Below, piece by piece: positions 1 to 8,599 of a stretch of DNA of 64,000 bases. The first letter of the stretch is position 1. Each line of letters starts with the position of its first letter. A program made the translations under genes and the position numbers. Under the pieces are notes generated by a model, which saw only the letters and a program-made list of their open reading frames with translations, was not told where the DNA came from and searched no databases. Where the stretch lies: contig NZ_AFBG01000003.1 of NCBI RefSeq assembly GCF_000204195.1, positions 1 to 64,000 on the forward strand, given 5' to 3'. The DNA comes from Acidovorax radicis N35. Lineage in GTDB: Bacteria; Pseudomonadota; Gammaproteobacteria; Burkholderiales; Burkholderiaceae_C.

Positions 1-221
1 CTGGTGTATCGGTTGTCACGCCAGTGGCATTGCCGAGTAGCTAAGTGTGGAAGAGATAACCGCTGAAAGCATCTAAGCGGGAAACTCGTTTCAAGATGAG
101 ATCTGCCGGGGCCTTGAGCCCCCTAAAGAGTCGTTCAAGACCAGGACGTTGATAGGTCAGGTGTGGAAGCGCAGTAATGCGTTAAGCTAACTGATACTAA
201 TTGCTCGTGCGGCTTGACCCT
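1..221 (+). rRNA. rrl: 23S ribosomal RNA, 3' end (partial)
   Basis: The sequence is the 3'-terminal domain of 23S rRNA; the 5' part lies outside the window. Near the end it carries the conserved segment with GTGTGGAAGCGCAGTAATGC (about 160-179), followed by the TTAAGCTAACTGATACTAAT block that pairs with the 5' end of 23S. The exact mature end, near 221, is estimated by comparison with the E. coli molecule. A spacer of about 140 bp (222-362) separates it from 5S. I see no tRNA or other gene in that spacer. The ORF starting inside this region is spurious. Confidence 0.95.
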
Positions 222-362
222 ATAACTTTGATAGCCAACACACGAAAGTGTGAAAAGCTCAAAGATTGTTATGCCAAGTTGACGCAGTCAAAAGACACAA
301 AATCTGATTCCAAACTCTATGAATTCGCCAGGCTGTTCCATGAACAGCCCAGCACCAAGTTA

Positions 363-478
363 TGCCTGATGACCATAGCAAGTTGGTCCCACTCCTTCCC
401 ATCCCGAACAGGACAGTGAAACGACTTTGCGCCGATGATAGTGCGGGTTCCCGTGTGAAAGTAGGTCATCGTCAGGCT
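363..478 (+). rRNA. rrf: 5S ribosomal RNA
   Basis: The gene starts TGCCTGATGACCATAGCAAG and ends GTCAGGCT, so its two ends pair as the 5S helix I. The internal blocks GGTCCCACTCCTTCCCATCC, CGAACAGGACAGTGAAACG and GCGCCGATGATAGTG are standard 5S signatures. It follows 23S in the same direction and ends just before a strong terminator, so it closes the rRNA operon. The ends are good to a base or two. Confidence 0.97.
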
Positions 479-492
479 CTTACAGCCCAAAC

Positions 493-526
493 CGCCCTTC
501 TACTCGTTCGAGTAGGAGGGCGTTTT
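493..526 (+). terminator. rRNA operon terminator
   Basis: A 13-bp stem, CGCCCTTCTACTC pairing with GAGTAGGAGGGCG through one G-T pair, closes on a GTTC loop and is followed by TTTT. It lies 15 bp after 5S and is the expected rho-independent end of the rRNA operon. Confidence 0.9.
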
Positions 527-565
527 GCTTTGTGATTCAAGAATTTTCTTTTCCTGCCCATTGCT

Positions 566-1318
566 ATGCAGCTCCAAGATATTTTGTATTCCCAAGGTTT
601 TGGCACTCGCCGTGTCTGTGCAGGGCTGGTTCAGCAGGGCTGGGTGTTTGTGTGTGAATCGCAATCCGATACGCAGGAATACTTGCCATGTGCTGATGCG
701 ACGGCTGAGCTGGAGCCCGAAGGTCTTCAACTGCGCGTTCAGGGTGTTGATTGGCCGTATTACTCCAAAGCCTATGTGCTGTTGCATAAGCCGGCAGGCA
801 CAGAGTGCTCTCAAAAACCCTCGACCTATCCCAGCATCTACACCTTGCTGCCAGCACCTTTGCGGCAGCGGCCTACAAAAAGTGCGGTGCAAGGGGTGCA
901 GGCGGTGGGGCGGTTGGACCAGGACACCACGGGACTGCTGCTGTTGAGCGACGATGGGCAATTCATCCACCGCATGAGTTCCCCCAAGAAACACGTACCC
1001 AAGGTGTACCAGGTCACAACGAAACATCCGGTGGACGAAAAGCAGATATCGAGCTTGCTGGCGGGGGTGGTTTTGGACGACGACCCCAAACCGGTGAAGG
1101 CGGCCGCTTGTGAACAGACAGCGAGCCATCAGCTGAATCTCACGCTGACAGAAGGGAAGTACCACCAGGTCAAGCGCATGCTGGCTGCTGTGGGCAATCG
1201 TGTGGAAGGCCTGCATCGGTCGCGGATCGGGGCCATGGAGTTGCCCGCCAATCTGCAGCCCGGGGAATGGAAGTGGCTCAGCCACGAGGACTTGAGCTTG
1301 CTGACCCAGTCGAGTTGA
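566..1318 (+). CDS. rsuA: 16S rRNA pseudouridine synthase, RsuA/RluE family
   Basis: The product is 250 aa. RsuA-family enzymes isomerise one uridine in rRNA to pseudouridine in the cytoplasm; RsuA itself acts at 16S position 516. Residues 2-28 look like a small S4-type RNA-binding segment (LQDILYSQGFGTRRVCAGL). The catalytic motif GRLDQDTTGLLLL follows, with the catalytic Asp at about residue 118. Later residues KYHQVKRMLAAVGN and GLHRSRIGAMEL are the usual C-terminal family signatures. No convincing Shine-Dalgarno precedes the ATG, but earlier in-frame starts would run into the terminator. It is a single gene downstream of the rRNA operon. Family is certain; the exact target (RsuA versus RluE-like) is inferred. 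Confidence 0.9.
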   Translation: MQLQDILYSQGFGTRRVCAGLVQQGWVFVCESQSDTQEYLPCADATAELEPEGLQLRVQGVDWPYYSKAYVLLHKPAGTECSQKPSTYPSIYTLLPAPLRQRPTKSAVQGVQAVGRLDQDTTGLLLLSDDGQFIHRMSSPKKHVPKVYQVTTKHPVDEKQISSLLAGVVLDDDPKPVKAAACEQTASHQLNLTLTEGKYHQVKRMLAAVGNRVEGLHRSRIGAMELPANLQPGEWKWLSHEDLSLLTQSS

Positions 1319-1560
1319 GGGATTGGGCTAAGCCGTCACCGCACCGAGTGTCGGGGGAGCGATACGAGACCACCGCATGCGCCGAAGATGGCAGAAGCCT
1401 AGATGCTGACTGCTCGATGGGATGGACTGGGCACTCCATCAGGCGATTCGAACCCTGTTGACGGATCGGAATCCGCGCTACGTCAAGGATGTTACGTGTT
1501 CTTCCGCTGGGCATTGGCAGGGGCAGAGCTACACTCTTGGGCTCTGTTGAAAGTGGTTCT

Positions 1561-2544
1561 GTGAAGATTTTCTCGATTGCACGTGCGTGCGCTGTCTTGG
1601 GTGGGTTGTGGATCTCGATAGGGGGGGCGCTGGCTGCCGCCCCTCCACTGTTTGTGCTGAACTCCCTCGAAGCCAATGTCAGTGTCATTGACCCGGTGAC
1701 CTGGACCGAGACGGCCCGCATCCCGACTGGCAAGGAGCCCCACCATCTCTACCTCACGCCTGATGAGAAGTCGATCATTGTGGCCAACGCGCTGGGGGAC
1801 ACTCTGACGTTCCTGGACCCGCGCACCGCAGAGGTTCAACGCACGGTCCGGGGCATTGTGGACCCTTACCATCTGCGGTTTACTCCGGACATGAAGTGGT
1901 TCATTACAGCGGCCAATCGCTTGAATCACGTGGATTTCTACCGTTGGGATGGGAAGGAGTTGAACCTCGTCCAGCGGGTGGCCACCTCCCGGACACCCAG
2001 CCATTTGTGGATCGACAGCCGCAGCACCACGGTGTATTCCACCATGCAGGACAGCGATGAGCTGGTGGCCATCGATATCGCAACACAGACGATCAAGTGG
2101 CGCACCAAAACGGGTGCCATGCCTGCAGACGTATATGGCAGCGCAGACGACAAGCGCCTTTTTGTGGGCCTGACCGGCAGTGACAGCGTCGAGGTGTTTG
2201 ATGTCTCGGGGCGCGAGCCCTTGAGCATCAAGAAGATCAAGACGGGTAACGGCGCCCACGCCTTTCGTGCAGCGGGCGATGGGCGGCATCTGTATGTCAG
2301 TAACCGGGTCGCCAACTCCATCAGCAAGATCGACATGACCACCCAGCAGGTGGTCGAAACTTACCCCGTGCCCGGTGGGCCGGACTGTATGGAAGTATCG
2401 GCCGACGGCCGCTTCATCTACGTAAGCTCCCGCTGGGCGCGCAAGCTTTCTGTAGTGGACACGGAGGCCAAGAAGGTCGTGCGGCAAGTCACGGTGGGAA
2501 AGTCCCCCCATGGCGTATGGACGCTGCAGCACGCGCCCCGCTGA
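1561..2544 (+). CDS. Secreted YVTN-type beta-propeller protein
   Basis: This is a predicted exported seven-bladed-propeller-like protein of 327 aa from a GTG start. That start is preferred because translation from it gives a clean signal peptide: KIFSIAR, a hydrophobic stretch, then GALAA-AP. An in-frame ATG at 1489 would put 24 odd residues ahead of it. Repeats of the YVTN/cytochrome-D1 type recur about every 40-45 residues (LFVLNSLEANVSVIDP, IIVANALGDTLTFLDP, LYVSNRVANSISKID, IYVSSRWARKLSVVDT). Such proteins bind ligands or partners in the periplasm, and no catalytic site is visible. The stop overlaps the next gene's start (TGATG), so it is probably co-transcribed and translationally coupled with the deacetylase. 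Confidence 0.8.
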   Translation: MKIFSIARACAVLGGLWISIGGALAAAPPLFVLNSLEANVSVIDPVTWTETARIPTGKEPHHLYLTPDEKSIIVANALGDTLTFLDPRTAEVQRTVRGIVDPYHLRFTPDMKWFITAANRLNHVDFYRWDGKELNLVQRVATSRTPSHLWIDSRSTTVYSTMQDSDELVAIDIATQTIKWRTKTGAMPADVYGSADDKRLFVGLTGSDSVEVFDVSGREPLSIKKIKTGNGAHAFRAAGDGRHLYVSNRVANSISKIDMTTQQVVETYPVPGGPDCMEVSADGRFIYVSSRWARKLSVVDTEAKKVVRQVTVGKSPHGVWTLQHAPR

Positions 2545-3374
2545 TGGGCCACGGTGTCGGGGCACCCGCACATTGCCAGGAAAAGGCTTGGCGAGCTCAT
2601 TTTGCTATATGTTTTGTAGCTGTTAGCGCTTTTGTATCAAGCGCTAGTGCCCAAAAAGACTGTAACAAGCCCATTTACCTGACGTTCGACACCGGCCACA
2701 TGGCCGTGGCACCTTTGGTGGCAGACGTTCTGGCGCGCCAGCAAGTCCGTGTGACATTCTTCGCTGCCAACGAGCGTACCCAGGAAGGGGATGGCAGCCT
2801 TGGAGAACACTGGGCTTCCTGGTGGCGGGCCCGGGCTGCAGAGGGCCACGAGTTTGCATCACACACCTGGGATCACACCTACTGGCGAGCCGATCTGGGG
2901 ACAGCGCAGGCCCCCTCTTTCCGGGTTCGACCTTCGGCCGGACCGCGCGAGGGGCAGGATTTTGTGCTGACAGCGGCCGGGTATTGCAAGGAGATTGCCC
3001 GGGCAGCGGATCGGTTGAAGCTCGTGACCGGCAAGACACCCTTGCCCTTGTTTCGCGCCCCGGGTGGCAAGACTTCGCCGCAGTTGCTTGCCAGCGCCCA
3101 TGCATGTGGGTACACGCATGTGGGGTGGTCACCGGCAGGATTCCTGGGGGATGAATTGCCCAGTGAGAAGGCCAGCAATACGGCGCTGCTGAGCAAGGCT
3201 TTGCGGGATGTGCGCAGTGGCGACATCCTGCTTGCACATTTGGGGATCTGGTCGCGCAAGGACCCCTGGGCGCCAGCAGTGCTGGAGCCGCTGATCGCCG
3301 GACTCAAGGAGCGCGGATTTTGCTTTCGGACACTGCGAGAGCATCCCGATTACGCGCCTTTGGCAGGCCGTTGA
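2544..3374 (+). CDS. Exported polysaccharide deacetylase (NodB-fold)
   Basis: The product is 276 aa from an ATG overlapping the previous stop (TGATG). An in-frame ATG at 2517 is an alternative start. The NodB-type carbohydrate esterase fold is shown by YLTFDTGHM (motif 1, catalytic Asp about residue 49), FASHTWDHTYW (metal-binding His pair), LFRAPGGK and ILLAHLGIW. These enzymes remove acetyl groups from N-acetylglucosamine-containing polymers in the envelope. The usual second Asp of TFDDG is Thr here, a variant known in some branches of the family. Residues 18-36 look like a signal peptide ending ASA-Q and are encoded by a copy of the genome's intergenic repeat (2597-2650). Substrate unknown. 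Confidence 0.83.
   Translation: MGHGVGAPAHCQEKAWRAHFAICFVAVSAFVSSASAQKDCNKPIYLTFDTGHMAVAPLVADVLARQQVRVTFFAANERTQEGDGSLGEHWASWWRARAAEGHEFASHTWDHTYWRADLGTAQAPSFRVRPSAGPREGQDFVLTAAGYCKEIARAADRLKLVTGKTPLPLFRAPGGKTSPQLLASAHACGYTHVGWSPAGFLGDELPSEKASNTALLSKALRDVRSGDILLAHLGIWSRKDPWAPAVLEPLIAGLKERGFCFRTLREHPDYAPLAGR
2597..2650 (-). repeat. Palindromic repeat copy 1, inside a coding region
   Basis: Read on the minus strand it has the family core AGCGCTTGATACAAAAGCGC followed by TAACAGCTA and an A/T-rich tail. Unlike most copies it lies within a gene: in frame on the plus strand it encodes the hydrophobic part and cleavage site of the deacetylase signal peptide. Confidence 0.8.
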
Positions 3375-3452
3375 CAGGGTTGGCGCAGTACATGGTCGCG
3401 AATGCCGCCCGGGGCGCGGGCATGTGTGGTGAGATAGACGGAGCATGATGCA

Positions 3453-4466
3453 ATGGGTTGGCTAGGTAACGGTTTTGATGCGGCTCAGCAGTGGCTTTTT
3501 GAAAGCCTGTTGCAGCCAGTGATGTTCACCATGGGGCTGGGCAACCAGCTGGAAAGCGGCTATGAGGCCGCGGGCTGGATTCTTGTGGGCCTGCTGCAAT
3601 TGGTGGTGATCGCTGCGGTGATCGGTCCTTTGCAGCGTTGGCGGCCGGTGGAGGCCGTGACCGACCGCGCAACGATTCGCACCGATATTCTCTACACGCT
3701 GATTCACCGGCTGGGGCTGTTCCGCCTGGGCCTCTTCCTCGCTGTGGACCCGCTGACGGACTCTCTCTTCGGTACATTGCGGGTGGCGGGCGTCAGCACC
3801 TTCCAGCTGGATGGCCTCTGGCCCGGCTTTACCGATGTGCCTTGGGTCAGTCTGCTGCTGTACCTGGTGGTGTTTGACTTTGTGGACTACTGGATTCACC
3901 GTGGGCAGCACCACTTTGAATGGTGGTGGCGCCTGCATTCCTTGCACCATGCGCAGCGCCAGATGACCATGTGGAGCGACAACCGCAACCATCTGCTGGA
4001 TGACCTGTTGCGCGACACCATTCTGGTGGTGGTGGCGCAGCTCATCGGGGTGGCGCCTGGGCAGTTCATCGCAATTGTGGCCATTACGCAGCTCAGCGAG
4101 AGCTTTCAACACGCCAATGTGCGGCTCTGGTTTGGCCACTGGGGCGAGCGGCTGTGGATCAGCCCGCGTTTTCACCGGCTGCACCACAGCGTTGGAATAG
4201 GCCACGAAACCGTCAAGCCACTGTTGGGGGAGGCTGCCGCGGCGCAAGGTGCCAAGTACCGCGTGGTCCTGGGGGGACACAACTTTGGCGTATTGCTACC
4301 CTGGTGGGACATGCTGATGCGCACTGCCAATTTTGAATTGCGTTTTGATCCCACGGGGGTGCGCGATCAGGTGGAGCCGGGGCCGGACGGGCGGTTGAGG
4401 GACTATGGCGGGGGCTTTTGGTCCCAGCAATGGCGGGGGGTGCTGAGGCTGCTGGGCAAGGCTTGA
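3453..4466 (+). CDS. Sterol desaturase / fatty acid hydroxylase family membrane protein
   Basis: The product is 337 aa, an integral membrane di-iron enzyme family that hydroxylates or desaturates lipids. Several hydrophobic segments occur (about residues 45-65, 85-110, 130-150, 195-215). The three histidine clusters of the family are present: HRGQHH near residue 149, HSLHHAQ near 162 and RLHHS near 243, which would hold the two irons. The ATG follows a short purine-rich stretch. The 3' end lies just upstream of the EI24 gene in the same direction. The lipid substrate cannot be read from the sequence. Confidence 0.85.
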   Translation: MGWLGNGFDAAQQWLFESLLQPVMFTMGLGNQLESGYEAAGWILVGLLQLVVIAAVIGPLQRWRPVEAVTDRATIRTDILYTLIHRLGLFRLGLFLAVDPLTDSLFGTLRVAGVSTFQLDGLWPGFTDVPWVSLLLYLVVFDFVDYWIHRGQHHFEWWWRLHSLHHAQRQMTMWSDNRNHLLDDLLRDTILVVVAQLIGVAPGQFIAIVAITQLSESFQHANVRLWFGHWGERLWISPRFHRLHHSVGIGHETVKPLLGEAAAAQGAKYRVVLGGHNFGVLLPWWDMLMRTANFELRFDPTGVRDQVEPGPDGRLRDYGGGFWSQQWRGVLRLLGKA

Positions 4467-4504
4467 AAGCCTCTCCCCGCGGTCAAGAAGGTATGCTTGC
4501 CGGC

Positions 4505-5443
4505 ATGGGACTCTTGCTCGATTCTTTCTGGCGCGCCGCCGCCTATTGCCTGCGGCCCCGCGTGGTGGCCTTGTCCGTCTTGCCGTTGCTGCTGATGGTG
4601 GCGCTGGCGTTGGGGCTGGGCTATTTGTACTGGGATGGGGCCGTGCAGGGCATGCGCACGCTGCTGGATGCTTCTTCGCTCCTGGCCAGCTTCTGGAACT
4701 GGTTGCAGGGTTGGGGGCTGGGGGATATCACCTCGGTCGTGGCTCCCCTCATGGTGGTTCTGGCCGTGGCGCCCGCGTTGGTGGTGGTCTCGCTGCTGGT
4801 GGTGGCGGTGCTAATGACACCTGCGCTGGTGGCCCTGGTGGCCGATCGGCGTTTCCCGATGCTGGAGCGCAAGAAGGGTGGGTCGTTCATCGCCAGCGTC
4901 GCCTGGTCGGTCAGCTCCACGGTGCTGGCATTGATTGCCCTGGTGGTATCGGTGCCCCTGTGGCTGGTACCGCCGCTGGTGCTCATTCTGCCCCCGTTGA
5001 TCTGGGGCTGGCTGACCTACCGCGTGATGGCGTTTGATGCGCTGGCCGAGCATGCGAGCAAGGAGGAGCGGCAGGAGCTTTTCCGCCGCCATCGCAGCAG
5101 CCTGCTGGGCATTGGCATCCTGACGGGCTATCTGGGGGCTGCTCCCAGCATCGTGTGGGCCTCGGGCGTGGTTTTTGCCGCAGCGTTCTTTATTCTCGTG
5201 CCACTGGCGATCTGGATTTACACCCTGGTTTTTGCCTTTTCGTCGCTGTGGTTCACGCACTATTGTCTGGCGGCGCTCGAACGTTTGCGGGCAGAGGGCG
5301 ACAGCAGGGCACCCGCTGACGTCCCTACCGTAGCGGCTGTCGAAACAAGGCAGCCGGTGCATGCCACGCAGGCGCTTGTGGCGCCGGCACCAGCTCATCT
5401 TCCCGCCCCAGAGTCTCCTGTCAACGGAACCCCTACACCATGA
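4505..5443 (+). CDS. EI24 domain-containing membrane protein
   Basis: The product is 312 aa from the ATG encoding MGLLLDSFWRAAAYCLRP, the typical start of this family; AGAAGG lies 13 bp upstream, a rather long spacing. In-frame ATGs at 4493 and 4418 are less likely. Four or more hydrophobic helices are visible (about residues 20-42, 75-105, 135-175, 205-260). EI24/CysZ-like proteins are inner-membrane proteins, and CysZ transports sulfate, but substrate cannot be assigned here. The C-terminal 60 residues are Ala/Pro-rich and probably disordered. The last codon overlaps the next gene (ATGA), indicating translational coupling to the molybdopterin-binding protein. Confidence 0.78.
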   Translation: MGLLLDSFWRAAAYCLRPRVVALSVLPLLLMVALALGLGYLYWDGAVQGMRTLLDASSLLASFWNWLQGWGLGDITSVVAPLMVVLAVAPALVVVSLLVVAVLMTPALVALVADRRFPMLERKKGGSFIASVAWSVSSTVLALIALVVSVPLWLVPPLVLILPPLIWGWLTYRVMAFDALAEHASKEERQELFRRHRSSLLGIGILTGYLGAAPSIVWASGVVFAAAFFILVPLAIWIYTLVFAFSSLWFTHYCLAALERLRAEGDSRAPADVPTVAAVETRQPVHATQALVAPAPAHLPAPESPVNGTPTP

Positions 5444-6261
5444 CCCCTACCTTCGGCTTGATCATCGTGGGTGATGAAATCCTGTCCGGCAAGCGCGCTG
5501 ACAAACACATGCCCAAGGTCATCGAACTGCTGTCAGCGCGCGGGCTTTCGCTGGCCTATGCCGACTATGTGGGCGACAACCCGGATCGCATTGCGGCCAC
5601 CTTGCAGCGCGCCTTCGCTTCGGGCGATGTGGTGTTTTCCTGCGGCGGCATTGGGGCCACGCCCGATGACCACACACGCCAGTGCGCGGCGCGCGCGCTG
5701 GGCCGGGAGCTCGTACTGCACACTGAAGCTGAGGCGCTGATCCGTGAACGTATGCAGGACGTCGCGCGGGAGCAGGGTGTGCTGTACGAACCGGACCGCG
5801 CTGACAACGTCCACCGGCTCAACATGGGGGTGTTTCCAGCAGGCGCCCGCATCATTCCCAACCCCTACAACAAGATCCCCGGCTTCAGCTGCGATGGGGA
5901 GGGCGGTGGAACGGTGCATTTCGTGCCCGGCTTCCCCGTCATGGCCTGGCCCATGATCGAAGGGGTGCTGGACCACCACTACGCGGCGTTTTTCAATCGC
6001 ACACCGCAGACCGAGCAGTCGGTGGTGGTCTATGGGGCGATGGAGGCGGCTTTGACACCCCTCATGGAGCACATCGAAAAAACGCACCCCGAGGTCCGGG
6101 TGTTCAGTTTGCCCAGCGTGGATCATCCACAATACGGGCGGCACATCGAACTGGGCGTCAAAGGTCCTGCTTCCCTGGTTCCGGCCGCATGGCTGGATCT
6201 GAAAAACGGACTGCACGAATTTGGTGCGAACTGTGGCCCCGAATTGGTGCGCAACTTGTGA
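5440..6261 (+). CDS. Molybdopterin-binding protein (MoaB/Mog, CinA N-terminal-like)
   Basis: The product is 273 aa. The N-terminal 170 residues form the MoCF-biosynthesis fold: LIIVGDEILSGKRADKH at the start and the nucleotide/pterin-binding motif SCGGIGATPDDHT near residue 68. This fold occurs in MogA/MoaB and in the N-terminal half of CinA. No C-terminal nicotinamide-nucleotide amidase domain is present, so it is not a full CinA. The protein is cytoplasmic with no signal peptide. The start codon overlaps the EI24 stop. Its exact role, in molybdenum cofactor handling or nucleotide repair, is not resolved. Confidence 0.82.
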   Translation: MTPTFGLIIVGDEILSGKRADKHMPKVIELLSARGLSLAYADYVGDNPDRIAATLQRAFASGDVVFSCGGIGATPDDHTRQCAARALGRELVLHTEAEALIRERMQDVAREQGVLYEPDRADNVHRLNMGVFPAGARIIPNPYNKIPGFSCDGEGGGTVHFVPGFPVMAWPMIEGVLDHHYAAFFNRTPQTEQSVVVYGAMEAALTPLMEHIEKTHPEVRVFSLPSVDHPQYGRHIELGVKGPASLVPAAWLDLKNGLHEFGANCGPELVRNL

Positions 6262-6279
6262 TGTCTGGTCTCAATGGGT

Positions 6280-6304
6280 GGATTGCACTGTATTGGTGCA
6301 ATCC
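6280..6304. promoter_or_regulatory. NtrC-binding operator upstream of glnA
   Basis: A perfect inverted repeat, GGATTGCAC and GTGCAATCC separated by 7 bp, matches the NtrC consensus (TTGCAC...GGTGCAA). It lies about 90 bp upstream of the sigma-54 promoter, the usual enhancer distance, and the regulator itself is encoded downstream at 10012-11658. Confidence 0.85.
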
Positions 6305-6367
6305 GATGGATGCCCCATCGGCTCGCAGTCCGTAGTGCTCCTTCATAGTGCGGCGGCTGCACCCGGC

Positions 6368-6384
6368 TGGCACGCAAACTGCTT
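6368..6384 (+). promoter_or_regulatory. Sigma-54 promoter of glnA
   Basis: TGGCACGCAAACTGCTT fits the -24/-12 consensus TGGCACG-N4-TTGC, with GG and GC exactly 12 bp apart (6369-6370 and 6381-6382). The one deviation is C for the first T of the -12 box. Transcription would start near 6394, giving a leader of about 40 nt. Confidence 0.82.
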
Positions 6385-6435
6385 TTATTTCGGCAAATTC
6401 CTTTTTTCAACAAGCGCTTTATCCAGGAGAACCTG

Positions 6436-7851
6436 ATGGCCAAGACCGTTGCAGACGTGATGAAGATGGTGAAGGAGAACGAAGTCAAGTTCGTTGACTT
6501 CCGTTTCACCGATACCCGTGGCAAGGAACAGCACGTGACCGTGCCAGTTTCCCACTTCGACGAAGACAAGTTCACGTCCGGCCATGCATTTGATGGTTCC
6601 TCGGTAGCCGGCTGGAAGGGCATCGAAGCCTCGGACATGCAACTCATGCCCGACCCTAGCACCGCCAACATCGACCCCTTCTTTGAAGAAACCACGCTGT
6701 TCCTGCAGTGCGACGTGATCGAACCCGGTGACGGCAAGGCCTACGACCGCGATCCACGCTCCATCGCCAAGCGCGCTGAAGCCTACCTGAAGGCCTCCGG
6801 CCTGGGCGACACCGCGTTCTTCGGCCCAGAGCCAGAATTCTTCATCTTCGACGGCGTGCGTTGGTCCAACGAACCTGGCAAGGTCATGTTCGAGATCGAA
6901 GAGTACGAAGCCCCCTGGAACTCGGGTGCCAAGCTCGAAGGCGGCAACCGCGGCCACCGTCCCACCGTCAAGGGTGGCTACTTCCCCGTGCCTCCCGTCG
7001 ACAGCACGCAAGACATGCGCGCTGAAATGTCCCTGATCCTCGAATCCCTGGGCATTCCGGTCGAAGTGTTCCACCATGAAGTGGCAGGCGCTGGCCAGAA
7101 CGAAATCGGCACGCGTTTCAGCACGCTGGTCGAGCGCGCCGACTGGACCCAGGTCCTGAAGTACGTGGTCTGGAACGTGGCCAACGCCTACGGCAAGACT
7201 GCCACTTTCATGCCCAAGCCTTACGCTGGCGACAACGGCTCCGGCATGCACGTGCACCAGTCCATCTGGAAGGACGGCAAGAACCTGTTCGCAGGCGACG
7301 GCTATGCCGGCCTGTCGGACTTCGCGCTGTACTACATCGGCGGCATCATCAAGCATGCACGTGCCCTGAACGCCATCACCAACCCAGGTACGAACTCGTA
7401 CAAGCGCCTGGTGCCCGGTTTCGAAGCCCCTGTGAAGCTGGCCTACTCGGCCCGCAACCGCTCGGCCTCGATCCGTATTCCGTATGTGGCCAACCCCAAG
7501 GGCCGCCGCATCGAAGCGCGTTTCCCCGATCCATCGGCCAACCCTTACCTGTGCTTCTCGGCACTGATGATGGCGGGTCTGGATGGTGTGGAAAACAAGA
7601 TCCATCCGGGCGAAGCCGCCACGAAGGACCTGTACCATCTGCCGCCCGAAGAAGACAAGCTGGTGCCTACCGTGTGCCACAGCCTGGACCAAGCGCTGGA
7701 CTATCTGGACAAGGACCGTGGTTTCCTTACCAAGGGTGGCGTCTTTACCGACTCCATGCTGGATGCCTACATCGACCTCAAGATGGGCGAAGTCACGCGT
7801 TTCCGCATGGCTCCTCACCCTGTCGAGTACGACATGTACTACTCCCTGTAA
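6436..7851 (+). CDS. glnA: Type I glutamine synthetase
   Basis: The product is 471 aa, the usual length. It makes glutamine from glutamate, ammonia and ATP as a cytoplasmic dodecamer and is the central ammonia-assimilating enzyme. Visible family signatures are [25 protein letters not shown], the ATP/ammonia region GSGMHVHQS and the NRSASIRIP segment. The adenylylation Tyr is at about residue 400 in [10 protein letters not shown], so activity should be controlled by GlnE. AGGAGA lies 6 bp before the ATG. Transcription is under a sigma-54 promoter with an upstream NtrC site, so expression should rise under nitrogen limitation. A terminator follows, separating it from the genes for the cognate two-component system. 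Confidence 0.98.
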   Translation: MAKTVADVMKMVKENEVKFVDFRFTDTRGKEQHVTVPVSHFDEDKFTSGHAFDGSSVAGWKGIEASDMQLMPDPSTANIDPFFEETTLFLQCDVIEPGDGKAYDRDPRSIAKRAEAYLKASGLGDTAFFGPEPEFFIFDGVRWSNEPGKVMFEIEEYEAPWNSGAKLEGGNRGHRPTVKGGYFPVPPVDSTQDMRAEMSLILESLGIPVEVFHHEVAGAGQNEIGTRFSTLVERADWTQVLKYVVWNVANAYGKTATFMPKPYAGDNGSGMHVHQSIWKDGKNLFAGDGYAGLSDFALYYIGGIIKHARALNAITNPGTNSYKRLVPGFEAPVKLAYSARNRSASIRIPYVANPKGRRIEARFPDPSANPYLCFSALMMAGLDGVENKIHPGEAATKDLYHLPPEEDKLVPTVCHSLDQALDYLDKDRGFLTKGGVFTDSMLDAYIDLKMGEVTRFRMAPHPVEYDMYYSL

Positions 7852-7880
7852 TTGCCTGCCAGAAGGCAATTACTCTCCAA

Positions 7881-7905
7881 AAGGCGGCCCAGGCCGCCTT
7901 TTTTA
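7881..7905 (+). terminator. glnA terminator
   Basis: The stem AAGGCGGCC / GGCCGCCTT (9 bp, 2-nt loop) is followed by TTTTATT. It lies 30 bp after the glnA stop. Confidence 0.92.
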
Positions 7906-8063
7906 TTGCGCACAAGGACCTGGGGCTTTTGAAACGGAACCAGTGGCTGGGCCGTTGCATCCTTGTACAAAGGCCCGTCCGGGGCCGCTGGTGTTGGATT
8001 GGCGATGCGTGGCGATTGGGGGATACTCCCCCGAACCCCTGCATGGCAGTGCGAGGAAACCGA

Positions 8064-8570
8064 ATGAAGAAAACGCTCATCACCCTGTTACTGATCGCCG
8101 CGACGGCTCCCGCCGCGTGGGCGCAAGACCGCATCTACCGCTGTGGCAACGAATACACCAACAATGCCCAGCAGGCCAAGGAGCGCGGCTGCAAGCTGGT
8201 AGAGGGGGGCAATGTCACCGTGGTCCAGGGCACCCGGCCCGCGGGCGCCGCTGCGGCAGCCCCTGCAGCGGGGGCGGGTACAGCGTCCCCGGCGTCGCCA
8301 CCGTCTGCGCCCCGCGTCAACAACAACGACCAAAAGGCCCGCGATGCCGATGCCCGGGCCATTCTCGAATCCGAGCTGCGCAAGGCCGAGGCACGCCATG
8401 CCGAGTTGGTGAAGGAATACAACGGCGGCGCGCCTGAGCGCAATGCGCTGGATCTGCGCAACCCCCAGCGCTACATGGAACGTACGGCAGAACTCAAGGC
8501 CAGCGTGGCACGCAGCGAGAGTGATATCGCAGGCATCAAGCGCGAAATCGCCCGTCTTCCGGCCAACTGA
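8064..8570 (+). CDS. Small secreted protein with C-terminal coiled coil (DUF4124-like start)
   Basis: The product is 168 aa. The first 20 residues are a signal peptide (MKKTLITLLLIAATAPAAWA, cleaved before QDRIYRC). A short Cys-containing region follows (IYRCGNEYTNNAQQ...RGCKL), resembling the start of DUF4124 proteins. Next comes an Ala/Pro-rich linker (about 60-90). Residues 95-165 are charged and heptad-like, a likely coiled coil. GCGAGGA lies about 9 bp before the ATG. It sits between glnA and glnL; a link to nitrogen control is only positional. Function unknown. Confidence 0.75.
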   Translation: MKKTLITLLLIAATAPAAWAQDRIYRCGNEYTNNAQQAKERGCKLVEGGNVTVVQGTRPAGAAAAAPAAGAGTASPASPPSAPRVNNNDQKARDADARAILESELRKAEARHAELVKEYNGGAPERNALDLRNPQRYMERTAELKASVARSESDIAGIKREIARLPAN

Positions 8571-8599
8571 CCCCCCTTTTTTACTAGCCTGGCACGCTT

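Noticed and set aside
6385-7869. Long open frame antisense to glnA (494 codons)
   Set aside because: It is a by-product of strong codon bias and high GC; glnA itself is certain, and the antisense translation shows no family motif.
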